Notes under the pieces: generated by a model | Databases searched by the model: none | Told to the model about the DNA's origin: nothing | Seen by the model: only the letters and a program-made list of their open reading frames with translations | Translations under genes and position numbers: made by a program | In this document: in pieces, positions 54,621-63,329 of the stretch | Numbering within the stretch: position 1 is the first letter of the stretch | How the letters are laid out: the number at the start of each line of letters is the position of its first letter | Assembly (NCBI RefSeq): GCF_023015865.1 | Contig: NZ_JALKBC010000009.1 | Coordinates: 62,001-126,000, forward strand | Reading direction: 5' to 3' | Source of the DNA: Arenibacter sp. F26102 | GTDB lineage: Bacteria; Bacteroidota; Bacteroidia; Flavobacteriales; Flavobacteriaceae | Length of the DNA stretch: 64,000 bases

Positions 54621-55835
54621 ATGCTAAGTAGGAGAAAATTATTAAAGACCTTATCCAGTGTGCCGGTGGTGGGCGGATTGGTAGGTACTGGGCTATTAAC
54701 GCCACAATTGCTGAGTGCCGCAGTAACCAAACCGGCAAGACGAAATTTTTTCAAGGAATTGGGGATTCGTACATTCATAAATGCTGCGGGAACCTATACT
54801 TCCATGACCGGCTCATTAATGTCCGAAGAGGTTACCTCGGCCATTGTGTTTGGAGCTTCGGAATATGTAGATTTGGATGAGCTTCAGGACAAGGTTGGGG
54901 GAAGGATAGCGGAATTGTTGGAATGTGAATATGCTACGGTTTCTTCTGGGGCGTTCGGTGCAATGTCCATTGGTCTTGCAGGGGTTATTTCAGGAATGGA
55001 TTCCGATATAGCAGCGCAACTACCTGATACTACCGGGCTAAAACATGAGGTAATAATTCAGGAAAGCCATAACATTGGTTATACACATGCCCTTTTAAAC
55101 GTTGGCGCCAAATTGGTGGTAGTAAAAACGAAGAAGGAAATGGAAAAGGCTATTAATAAAAATACGGCCATGCTTTGGTTTTTAAATGCCAATACGGACA
55201 ATGGGGAAGTTAAATATGACGAGTTCATTGCACTCGGCAAAAAGTATAAAATCCCAACCTTCATAGATTGTGCCGCTGACGTGCCGCCTGTTGAGAATCT
55301 ATTTAAGTTTACCAAGATGGGGTTCGATTTAGTCGCATTTTCAGGAGGAAAAGGTATTAGGGGCCCTCAGAGTGCAGGATTATTACTAGGTAGAAAAGAC
55401 CTTATCAAAGCGGCACGAATCCATACCCCCCCACGTGGATCCACTATTGGCAGAGGGATGAAAGTAAATAAAGAGGAAGTTTTGGGGATGTTGGTGGCCT
55501 TGGAAATGTATTTGGCTAAAGACCATGGGAAGGAATGGAAGCTATGGGAGAATCAAATAAAACTTATCAGCGATAGTGCTTTATCCGTAAAAGGCGTGGA
55601 AACAGAAATTCATGTCCCACCATATGCCAATCATGTTCCATCATTACGAATTTCATGGGACAACAAAATAGTCAAGATTACCCCTGAGGAAGCCAGAAAA
55701 TGGTTAATGGAAGGGCATCCTGCAATAGCTACGGTTGGCGATAAGGAATCTATTGGCATTACTACTTGGATGATGGATCCGGGACAGGAAAGGATTGTGG
55801 CCAAACGAGTAAAAGAAGTATTGGAGAATGTATAA
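54621..55835 (+). CDS. SelA-like PLP-dependent enzyme with Tat signal
   Basis: The 404-aa protein starts with a twin-arginine signal (MLSRRKLLKTL, hydrophobic VGGLVGTGLLTP). The fold-type I PLP domain of the SelA/DgaE (D-glucosaminate-6-phosphate ammonia-lyase) group follows: INAAGTYTSMTGSLMSEEV, ATVSSGAFGAMSIGLAG, and the PLP Lys244 in SGGKGIRGPQSAG. Tat transport suits an enzyme that must fold around PLP before export. These lyases remove ammonia from amino sugar acids and produce enamine/imine products. It overlaps the RidA start by one base (TAATG), so both are made together. Confidence 0.9.
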   Translation: MLSRRKLLKTLSSVPVVGGLVGTGLLTPQLLSAAVTKPARRNFFKELGIRTFINAAGTYTSMTGSLMSEEVTSAIVFGASEYVDLDELQDKVGGRIAELLECEYATVSSGAFGAMSIGLAGVISGMDSDIAAQLPDTTGLKHEVIIQESHNIGYTHALLNVGAKLVVVKTKKEMEKAINKNTAMLWFLNANTDNGEVKYDEFIALGKKYKIPTFIDCAADVPPVENLFKFTKMGFDLVAFSGGKGIRGPQSAGLLLGRKDLIKAARIHTPPRGSTIGRGMKVNKEEVLGMLVALEMYLAKDHGKEWKLWENQIKLISDSALSVKGVETEIHVPPYANHVPSLRISWDNKIVKITPEEARKWLMEGHPAIATVGDKESIGITTWMMDPGQERIVAKRVKEVLENV

Positions 55836-56446
55836 TGAATTTAATCAATATTAAAAATAACCTTATGAATTTTAAATTTTTCTTAGTCCCTTTAATTGTA
55901 ATTATGACCATTTCCTGCAATACTAAAAAAGAACAAACAGAGATGGAATTGAAGAAAGAAACTCCAGTAATTCCTGCCAATTACAATCCCGAGGAAAAAC
56001 TTAAGCAATTGGACGTAACGTTAATGGATGCCAGTGCTCCTGTGGCCAATTATGTAAACGCTGTACGGTCAGGAAACCTAATTTTTCTCTCTGGAAAAGG
56101 ACCCTTGCAAAGTAATGGTGAAAATATAGAGGGTAAGGTAGGAGTGGACTTAACTATTGAGCAAGGGTATGAGGCTGCCCGAGTTACGGGGATTAATCAG
56201 CTATCCGTTTTAAAATCGGAACTTGGAAATTTAAATAAAGTAGTCAGGGTGGTCAAAGTATTGGGCATGGTAAATGCGGCTCCGGAATTTACAGACCATC
56301 CAAAAGTGATCAATGGGTATTCGGACTTAATGGTTGCCGTATTTGGAGAAAGGGGGAAACACGCCCGGGCTGCGGTAGGTATGGGGTCCCTTCCTGGTAA
56401 TATTGCTGTGGAAATTGAAATGATCGTAGAGGTAATGCCGGAATAA
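55835..56446 (+). CDS. RidA family lipoprotein
   Basis: A lipoprotein with lipobox MTISC and a RidA domain from about residue 60: SGNLIFLSGKGPLQSNGE, then the imine-binding Arg in HARAAVGMGSLPGN (R178 counted from the ATG at 55835). It is an exported imine/enamine deaminase that fits the PLP lyase encoded directly upstream. The ATG at 55835 overlaps the upstream stop; ATG 55865 is an alternative start giving a shorter, equally good signal. It differs clearly in sequence and export route from the Tat-type RidA at 2782. Confidence 0.9.
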   Translation: MNLINIKNNLMNFKFFLVPLIVIMTISCNTKKEQTEMELKKETPVIPANYNPEEKLKQLDVTLMDASAPVANYVNAVRSGNLIFLSGKGPLQSNGENIEGKVGVDLTIEQGYEAARVTGINQLSVLKSELGNLNKVVRVVKVLGMVNAAPEFTDHPKVINGYSDLMVAVFGERGKHARAAVGMGSLPGNIAVEIEMIVEVMPE

Positions 56447-56788
56447 ATTTATCGAATAAGGCCCTTTTTAGTTCGTTTTTTGGCGATTTAGAAAATGAAC
56501 AATACACTAAAGGAACGTGGTATTGTTCCACCTTTTTTAGTGAGTCCCACAATTGTAGGGATTGATCTCCTTTTATGGTGGTGATACCCAGCCAAAATAT
56601 TTTGTACAATAGTGTGCTTAGAAACTTCCCTAGTTTAGATATTTGATAAAATATGCAGTCCTTAAATTATTTAATCTTCCCTTAACAATCATATAACTGT
56701 AAAAAATTCATTTAAACTTAAAAAGGCGGCAATATTGCCTTATAATATTTATCTTTTATAAAAATTTACAACCAAACTACCAACATTT
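56447..56788. other. Intergenic region, about 340 bp, with hairpins
   Basis: No gene. A bulged hairpin made of CACTAAA+GGAAC and GTTCC+TTTAGTG lies at 56505-56542 and may mark the end of the preceding operon, though no T-run follows. A perfect GGCAATATTGCC palindrome lies at 56728-56739, about 50 bp before the next gene, and could be an operator. Confidence 0.5.
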
Positions 56789-58078
56789 TTGAAGCTAGTA
56801 AAAAAAGATATTTCGTTTTTGCTATATGGGGCTTTTGCCTCTTTTGGCACTTATTTCTGCATGTATGCTTTTCGCAAACCTTTTACGGTAGCCACATTTG
56901 AAGACCTGTCGTTCGCTGGGGTGGATTACAAGATAATTTTGATTATAGCACAAGTACTGGGATACATGCTTTCCAAATTTATTGGCATCAAGGTAATTTC
57001 GGAACTACAGCCCAACAAAAGAATATTTTATCTTCTAGGTCTTATTCTTGCTGCAGAGGCAAGTCTTCTCTTGTTCGCCATTACTCTGTCTCCTTATAAT
57101 ATTGTGTTTATGTTTTTAAACGGACTTCCCCTAGGGATGGTATGGGGAATAGTGTTTTCATATTTGGAAGGAAGAAAGTTTACGGAATTTTTGGGAGTGG
57201 CTTTATGTTCCAGTTTTATTGTTTCCAGTGGCGCGGTAAAATCGGTCGGTCTTTTGGTAATGGAAAATTGGCAGGTGTCCCAATTTTGGATGCCATCGGT
57301 TACAGGAGCCATTTTTTTTGTTCCTTTTGTATTTTTTGCTTGGTTATTGAATAAAATGCCGCAACCTACAGCGGAGGATAAGGAACTGAGAACAGAAAGG
57401 AAACCAATGACAGGGAAGGATAGAAAAAGGGTTTTTCTTGCCTTCCTTTTCCCCATCATAATCTTGGTGTTTTTTTACACTTTTTTAACGGCATTGCGAG
57501 ATTTCAGGGATAATTTTTCAAGAGAGATATGGGACGCCTTGGGCTTTGAAGGCGATGCAGCCATATATACCATATCCGAACTGCCAATTGCCATATTGGT
57601 ACTGCTAATCATCGGTTTTTTAGGGGTGATCAAGAACAATTATAAGGCTTTTGTTTCCTATCATTATTTATTGCTTTTTGGTACAGTGACTATTGGTCTG
57701 TCTACGCTGTTGTTTCAAATGACTGTGATTTCACCAATACTTTGGATGATCAGTGTTGGCTTTGGACTCTATATATGTTATGTACCTTTTAACTGCATTT
57801 TTTTCGACCGGATGATTGCCACCTTCCGTATACAGGGTAATGCAGGTTACCTAATATATATTGCGGATGCCTTTGGTTATTTAGGTAGCATGGGAGTACT
57901 TCTTTATAAGAATTTTGGTCAGAGTACCCTTTCTTGGCTCAATTTCTTTATGGCCAGCACTTATTTAATCGCGGTTTTGGGGTCTGTTATTACTTTAGTT
58001 TCACTTTTCTTCTTTAAACGGAAATACAAGAAGAATTTATTGGTGGAAAAGTCGGAAATACAATTGGTGGAAGCATAA
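56789..58078 (+). CDS. DUF5690 family MFS-like transporter
   Basis: The 429-aa membrane protein has about 12 helices and recognisable DUF5690 features: GTYFCMYAFRKPFTVATFE, FLNGLPLGMVWGIVFSYLEGR, LTALRDFRDNFSREIW, YVPFNCIFFDRMIA. The family is common in Bacteroidota; its substrate is not known. The start appears to be TTG at 56789 (LKLVKKDISF), since the first ATG-encoded Met lies inside the first helix. It lies upstream of SusC/SusD pair 2 with a gap of about 230 bp. Confidence 0.88.
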   Translation: MKLVKKDISFLLYGAFASFGTYFCMYAFRKPFTVATFEDLSFAGVDYKIILIIAQVLGYMLSKFIGIKVISELQPNKRIFYLLGLILAAEASLLLFAITLSPYNIVFMFLNGLPLGMVWGIVFSYLEGRKFTEFLGVALCSSFIVSSGAVKSVGLLVMENWQVSQFWMPSVTGAIFFVPFVFFAWLLNKMPQPTAEDKELRTERKPMTGKDRKRVFLAFLFPIIILVFFYTFLTALRDFRDNFSREIWDALGFEGDAAIYTISELPIAILVLLIIGFLGVIKNNYKAFVSYHYLLLFGTVTIGLSTLLFQMTVISPILWMISVGFGLYICYVPFNCIFFDRMIATFRIQGNAGYLIYIADAFGYLGSMGVLLYKNFGQSTLSWLNFFMASTYLIAVLGSVITLVSLFFFKRKYKKNLLVEKSEIQLVEA

Positions 58079-58310
58079 TTTAATTCCTGTTTATTCCCCA
58101 TATATCAACTCCCTACTTCAGGAGATCAGCCTTTTTAGGCTTGCCTTAAATACTTTTGCGCTCATTCTTTTGTCCTAAAAATTTTGTTAACGTTGCTTTA
58201 ACAAATAGGAATATTTCATTGCAATCTTTTAATATTAATTGAGGGTTTAGTTAACCTATGCCAAGGATATTTACGCTCACTAAATAATTAAAAAAATCAA
58301 ACTAAAAAGA

Positions 58311-61300
58311 ATGAACAAAACAAGTCTTGTTATGGTATTTGCCTTTTTTGCATTTATCATGGGCCATTCCCAAGGAGTATTTTCGGGAAAGGTTTTGGAT
58401 GAAAGCAATGCGCCTTTGCCAGGGGCATCGGTGGTCATTAAAGGTAGTTCCAAAGGCGTAGCTGCCGATTTTGACGGAAATTTTCAAATTGAATTAAATT
58501 CGGAGAACGATATTCTCCTAGTTACCTATTTAGGATATATTCCAACCGAAATTGCTACCTCTGGTAAAACATCAGCGGAAATAGTACTTCTTCCCGATTC
58601 TGAAAAATTGAATGAGGTGGTGGTAACCGCCTTGGGGATTACAAGGGCGGAGAAGAAGATTGGTTATGCCACCCAAAAAATGGATGTGGAGATAATCGAG
58701 GAAATTAATGCCCCCAACGTGGGGAATCTATTTACAGGGCAGGTTGCTGGACTAAGTGTAAGCAATCCCACGGGGCTATTTCAAAAGCCCTCATTTTCCC
58801 TACGGGGCAAATCGCCCTTGATCGTTATTGATGGGATCCCTGTCGAGACCGATTTTTATGATGTTTCCGCCAATAACATAGCTAATGTAAACGTGCTAAA
58901 GGGAACTACGGCCTCGGCGCTTTATGGATCTAGGGGTAGAAACGGTGCCATATTGATCACCACCAAGAACGCCAATGTAGACGGATTGGAAATTATGGTG
59001 TCCCATAATACAATGGTATCTGCAGGCTTTACCGTATTTCCGGAAACCCAGACAGAATATGGTAACGGATCCAACGGGAAATATGAATTCTGGGACGGTA
59101 AGGATGGAGGTATTTCCGATGGGGATATGATCTGGGGTCCCAAGTTTGAACCTGGGGTTATGGTCTCCCAATGGAACAGTCCCATATTGGATAACGTTAG
59201 CGGGGAAACCATCCCTTGGTGGGGAGATGTCTATGGTACACAATACGACGATAAATCCCGTTATTCCAGAGTGCCAACGCCTTGGGAATATCATAATAAC
59301 TTAAAGGATTTCATGGAAACTGGATATATTTCCAGTACGGATTTCTCTGTATCCAGTAAGTCCGAAAAAGGCTCCTTCCGTTTGTCAGGAAATTATTCCG
59401 ACCAAAAGGATAGGGTTCCCAATTCCGGTCTTAAAACAGGGGGTTTAACTTTTAAATCTACCACCAACCTTTCCAAATCACTTACTCTGGATAGCAAACT
59501 TTCCTATAATAAGGTGTACTCCCCCAACTACCCAAGACACGGATACGGACCAAAGAACCACATGTATACCATTCTAATTTGGATGGGGGACGATGTTGAT
59601 GGCCAGGATTTAAAAGAACATATGTATGTTCCGGGACAGGAAGGTTATAGACAGGCCAACTTTAACTATGCCTGGTACAACAACGTGTATTTTGCGGCCA
59701 ATGAACTGAACCAAAAATACGATGCAGATCTAATCAATGCACAGATGGTGCTGAAGTACAATATAGCCGAGGGTTTAAATCTGCAAGGAAGGGGCTCGGC
59801 CGTTATACAGGATATTTTTGAGGACAGACAAAGTCCTAAGACCTATTTAAATTATGGCGATGCCAGGGAAGGAGACTATAAGACCTGGAACTCCAAAAGG
59901 TTGACCGTAGATTATGATATTCTGGCCTCCTATACCAAATCCTTGACAGAGGATATCTCTTTCGACGTCAATGCCGGTGCTTCTACCTTTTATAGAAAAT
60001 ATCAGCTGGAATATAACTCAACCGATGGCCTTGTAGTTCCTTTTGTGTATAGCCTTAACAACACAAGTGGTAATGTGGCTGCGAGTACTTATATTCAAGA
60101 GAGGGCAACCAATAGTGTCTATGCCACTTTGGGACTGGACCTATACAATGCAGTGTTTTTAACAGCTGCGGCAAGAAATGATTGGTCTTCCACGCTTCCT
60201 AAGGAGAACCGCTCCTATTTCTATCCATCCGTGTCCTTAAGTACGGTGGTCTCCAATTTTGTTTCCATGCCAAAAGCTGTGGATTATTTAAAACTTTATG
60301 GATCATGGGCACAGGTTTCCAGTGATCTTGATCCTTATAGCACGGAATCTTATTATACCAATAGTGGTGTTTTTGGAGGAAATATAAAATTGCAATATCC
60401 TAACGGCTTGGTAAATTCCAACATAGAGCCCGAAAGTTCCAATTCGTTCGAGCTTGGTCTAAGTTCTGCTTTTTTAAAGAATAGGCTGGCAATAGATCTT
60501 ACTTATTATAACGTGGTGGACACCAACCAGATTATAGATCTACCAATTTCAAACACATCTGGATTTGAAAATAGAAAGGTAAATGGCAATGAATATACTA
60601 CCAATGGTCTGGAAGTGGTACTTAATGCCAAACCTATCCTTACAGAGGACTTTAGTTGGAACCTAACTGCCAACTGGAGCAGAAAGGTTCAGAGAATCAC
60701 CGAAATATACGGGGATAATGCCACTTACAACAACTTAAGGTTGAACGATAGGGCAGATAGCTACTATGCAACGGTGTGGCAGAAGTCTGCGGATGGCGAT
60801 CTAATCTTGGGCGCCAATGGATTGCCTATCAGGGATAATTTCCCACAAGTTTTGGGACATAACGATCAAGATTGGACCCTGGGTCTTCAGAATAGTTTTA
60901 AATATAAGAACCTTACCGTAAATGTTGGAATAGACGGCGGATGGGGCGGTCTGATTCGTTCCTTGACCGTTGAGAAAATGTGGTGGGGCGGTAAGCACCC
61001 CAATTCTACCGAATATAGGGATGCGGAGTACGCGGCCGGAGTTCCGGTGTATGTGCCTGACGGGGTACAGGTTACGGGCGGTGACCTGGTACAGGACGTA
61101 AATGGGGATGTTATTTCCGATACCCGTACATACACCCAGAATACTTCTGCGGTGAGCTGGCAGACCTGGTCGCAGAACTATCCGTACAGGGCAGCTGTGA
61201 CCTACAAGGAAAGTGAGAAGTTTGCCAATATTTTCGATCGAAGCTTCTTTAAATTGAGGACCCTTTCCTTTAAATATGATATCACAGAACTGGCCAATAT

Positions 61301-61454
61301 CAACGGTGTAAAAAATCTTGATGTAACCCTTAGCGGCTATAACTTATTGGTATGGAAGAAGGCGGATATCATTGATCCGGATTTTGGGAACGACAATAAT
61401 TTACAGGATCCTTCCACTAGGTACATTGGTATAGGCGTTAATGTTAAATTTTAG
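58311..61454 (+). CDS. SusC/RagA family TonB-dependent outer-membrane transporter (pair 2)
   Basis: The 1047-aa protein has a signal peptide (FIMGHSQ), a CarboxypepD_reg-like domain (SGKVLDESNAPLPGASVVIKG), the linker LNEVVVTALGITRAEKKIGYAT, a plug (NLFTGQVAGLSVSNPTG) and a barrel ending with VNVKF. It pairs with the SusD gene downstream. A TACTTTTG sequence at 58151-58158 fits the TAnnTTTG promoter box but would give a leader of about 150 bases, so it is only a candidate. Confidence 0.96.
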   Translation: MNKTSLVMVFAFFAFIMGHSQGVFSGKVLDESNAPLPGASVVIKGSSKGVAADFDGNFQIELNSENDILLVTYLGYIPTEIATSGKTSAEIVLLPDSEKLNEVVVTALGITRAEKKIGYATQKMDVEIIEEINAPNVGNLFTGQVAGLSVSNPTGLFQKPSFSLRGKSPLIVIDGIPVETDFYDVSANNIANVNVLKGTTASALYGSRGRNGAILITTKNANVDGLEIMVSHNTMVSAGFTVFPETQTEYGNGSNGKYEFWDGKDGGISDGDMIWGPKFEPGVMVSQWNSPILDNVSGETIPWWGDVYGTQYDDKSRYSRVPTPWEYHNNLKDFMETGYISSTDFSVSSKSEKGSFRLSGNYSDQKDRVPNSGLKTGGLTFKSTTNLSKSLTLDSKLSYNKVYSPNYPRHGYGPKNHMYTILIWMGDDVDGQDLKEHMYVPGQEGYRQANFNYAWYNNVYFAANELNQKYDADLINAQMVLKYNIAEGLNLQGRGSAVIQDIFEDRQSPKTYLNYGDAREGDYKTWNSKRLTVDYDILASYTKSLTEDISFDVNAGASTFYRKYQLEYNSTDGLVVPFVYSLNNTSGNVAASTYIQERATNSVYATLGLDLYNAVFLTAAARNDWSSTLPKENRSYFYPSVSLSTVVSNFVSMPKAVDYLKLYGSWAQVSSDLDPYSTESYYTNSGVFGGNIKLQYPNGLVNSNIEPESSNSFELGLSSAFLKNRLAIDLTYYNVVDTNQIIDLPISNTSGFENRKVNGNEYTTNGLEVVLNAKPILTEDFSWNLTANWSRKVQRITEIYGDNATYNNLRLNDRADSYYATVWQKSADGDLILGANGLPIRDNFPQVLGHNDQDWTLGLQNSFKYKNLTVNVGIDGGWGGLIRSLTVEKMWWGGKHPNSTEYRDAEYAAGVPVYVPDGVQVTGGDLVQDVNGDVISDTRTYTQNTSAVSWQTWSQNYPYRAAVTYKESEKFANIFDRSFFKLRTLSFKYDITELANINGVKNLDVTLSGYNLLVWKKADIIDPDFGNDNNLQDPSTRYIGIGVNVKF

Positions 61455-61467
61455 TAAAAGACACACA

Positions 61468-62949
61468 ATGAAAAAAATAGGAATTTTATTTAGCCTAACA
61501 GTATTGATAGCCCTTATAGGCTGTCAAGATCTGACGGAATTAAACGACAACCCAAATAATGTCAGTGAAACACACCCACAATTATTATTGACCAATATTG
61601 CAAGCAATGCTTTTGAGGTCGATGGTACGGGGGCTTTGTACGCATCCCGTATTTTGGTGCAGACCGATGGGGAAAACAACAATCAATACTATAACTGGGA
61701 CCGTGCTAGTTTTGATGACTATAATATGTTGGGGGAGGTTACCAAAATGATGCAGGAGGCAGAACGAATAGAAATTGATGAATATATTGCCTTGTCCAAA
61801 TTTTTTAGGGCATATTACTTCTATAACCTGACCCTTACATTTGGCGATATACCTTATAGCGAAGCCCTTAAAGGGGAGACCGGGGAGCAGTATCTGCCCA
61901 AGTATGATACCCAAAAAGAAGTTTTTGTTGGGATATTAAAGGAATTGTCGGAAGCCAATGATCTATTGGAAGGGAATACCAACATAATTGCAGGGGATAT
62001 AATTTTTGGCGGGAATACCACCAAATGGCAAAAATTGGTCAATTCCTTTAGATTAAAGGTGCTTATGACCCTTTCCAAAAAGGTGAGCGATGCGGACTTG
62101 AACGTAATAAGTTCCTTTGCCAGTATTTACAATAATGAACCTATAATGGTGTCTAACGAGGACAATGGCCAGTTGGTCTTTTTAGACAAGGAAGGAAGTA
62201 GGTATACAGAATTCAACTCTAGCGGTTACGGGTCGGGAATGTACATGTCCTCAACCTTCATTGAAAGGCTTCAGGACAGACAGGATCCTAGGCTGTTCAT
62301 TTATTGTGGACAGACCAAAAATGCCAAGGAAGCAGGATTGGCCATTGATGATTTTATGGCCTACGAAGGGGGAGATCCCTTGGCGCCTTATGCCGAGGTT
62401 AACGATAAGGCGGCTGCAGGTGATGTCTCCAAGGTAAACCTGAGATATACTACAGACCCTACAACCGAGCCGCACAACCTAATGGGGTATTGGGAATTGG
62501 AGTTTATTTTGGCTGAAGCATCCGTTCGTGGATGGATCGCTACCGATGCCAAGGAACATTATGAAAATGGGGTAAAATCATCTTTTGATTTTTATAATAC
62601 CTATGCCAAGAATTTTGAAACCTATGTAGAGCCAACGGATGCCGACGCCTATCTTTTGGTATCGGAGGTGGCCTTTGATAACAGCTTGACCACAGAAGAG
62701 AAAATGGAGCTCATTCTGACCCAGAAATATTTTACCTCCTTTTTGCAAACAGGCTGGAGGGCATATTTTGATCATTTAAGGACGGGTTATCCGGAATTTG
62801 CACAATTACCGGGAGCCACGCCTCCAACCCGATGGATCTACCCCAATTCTGAGTACAACAACAATGCTGCAAATGTAGCTGCAGCCATTGAAAGACAGTT
62901 TGGAGCTGGGAACGATAAGATTCGTGAAATAACCTGGTGGTTGGAATAA
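61468..62949 (+). CDS. SusD/RagB family outer-membrane lipoprotein (pair 2)
   Basis: A surface lipoprotein of about 493 aa (Cys19 in LIGC) with the SusD-like_2 N-terminus LTELNDNPNNVSETHPQ and ALSKFFRAYYFYNLTLTFGDIPYSEAL. It starts 13 bp after the SusC stop; the frame is open to an ATG at 61441 inside the SusC end, but ATG 61468 opens the signal peptide. It should capture the ligand for SusC pair 2. A hairpin terminator follows at 63031-63070. Confidence 0.95.
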   Translation: MKKIGILFSLTVLIALIGCQDLTELNDNPNNVSETHPQLLLTNIASNAFEVDGTGALYASRILVQTDGENNNQYYNWDRASFDDYNMLGEVTKMMQEAERIEIDEYIALSKFFRAYYFYNLTLTFGDIPYSEALKGETGEQYLPKYDTQKEVFVGILKELSEANDLLEGNTNIIAGDIIFGGNTTKWQKLVNSFRLKVLMTLSKKVSDADLNVISSFASIYNNEPIMVSNEDNGQLVFLDKEGSRYTEFNSSGYGSGMYMSSTFIERLQDRQDPRLFIYCGQTKNAKEAGLAIDDFMAYEGGDPLAPYAEVNDKAAAGDVSKVNLRYTTDPTTEPHNLMGYWELEFILAEASVRGWIATDAKEHYENGVKSSFDFYNTYAKNFETYVEPTDADAYLLVSEVAFDNSLTTEEKMELILTQKYFTSFLQTGWRAYFDHLRTGYPEFAQLPGATPPTRWIYPNSEYNNNAANVAAAIERQFGAGNDKIREITWWLE

Positions 62950-63329
62950 TTTTCAGCATCATTAAGGGCATAGAAGCAAAATGCCAATATTGTTTGGCAA
63001 TACAAAACCTAGTCTCTTCAATAATTTGCCCAAGGCCATAGCAAACTTCTGCTGTGGCCTTGTCATTTATTACCTGAACTAGAATTGGAAGTCGCCAAAG
63101 TCGAGAGGATTAAATAAAGTGTTATGGTGTGTATTCCATATCACATAATTATAGTTATAGTTACAAAAATTTAATATTATTAACTATTTAACTTAACTTA
63201 GTTACATGATATTTACACTTCTTCGTCAATCAAAAATTAAAACCAAGCAAAATGATCAAAGCCAATTTTGTGCTGAAACCCCATTATATTTCTACCATGG
63301 AGGACACCTTGCGTAGAATAATCCATAAA
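62950..63329. other. Intergenic region, about 380 bp
   Basis: No gene. It holds a small hairpin TGCCAA/TTGGCA (62982-62999) and the stronger terminator hairpin at 63031-63062. The rest, around 63120-63250, is AT-rich and probably carries the promoter of the phosphatase-family gene. Confidence 0.5.
63031..63070 (+). terminator. Probable terminator of SusC/SusD pair 2
   Basis: CAAGGCCATAGCA (63031-63043) pairs with TGCTGTGGCCTTG (63050-63062), 13 bp with one G-U, followed by a moderately T-rich TCATTTATT. It lies about 80 bp after the SusD stop. Confidence 0.7.
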
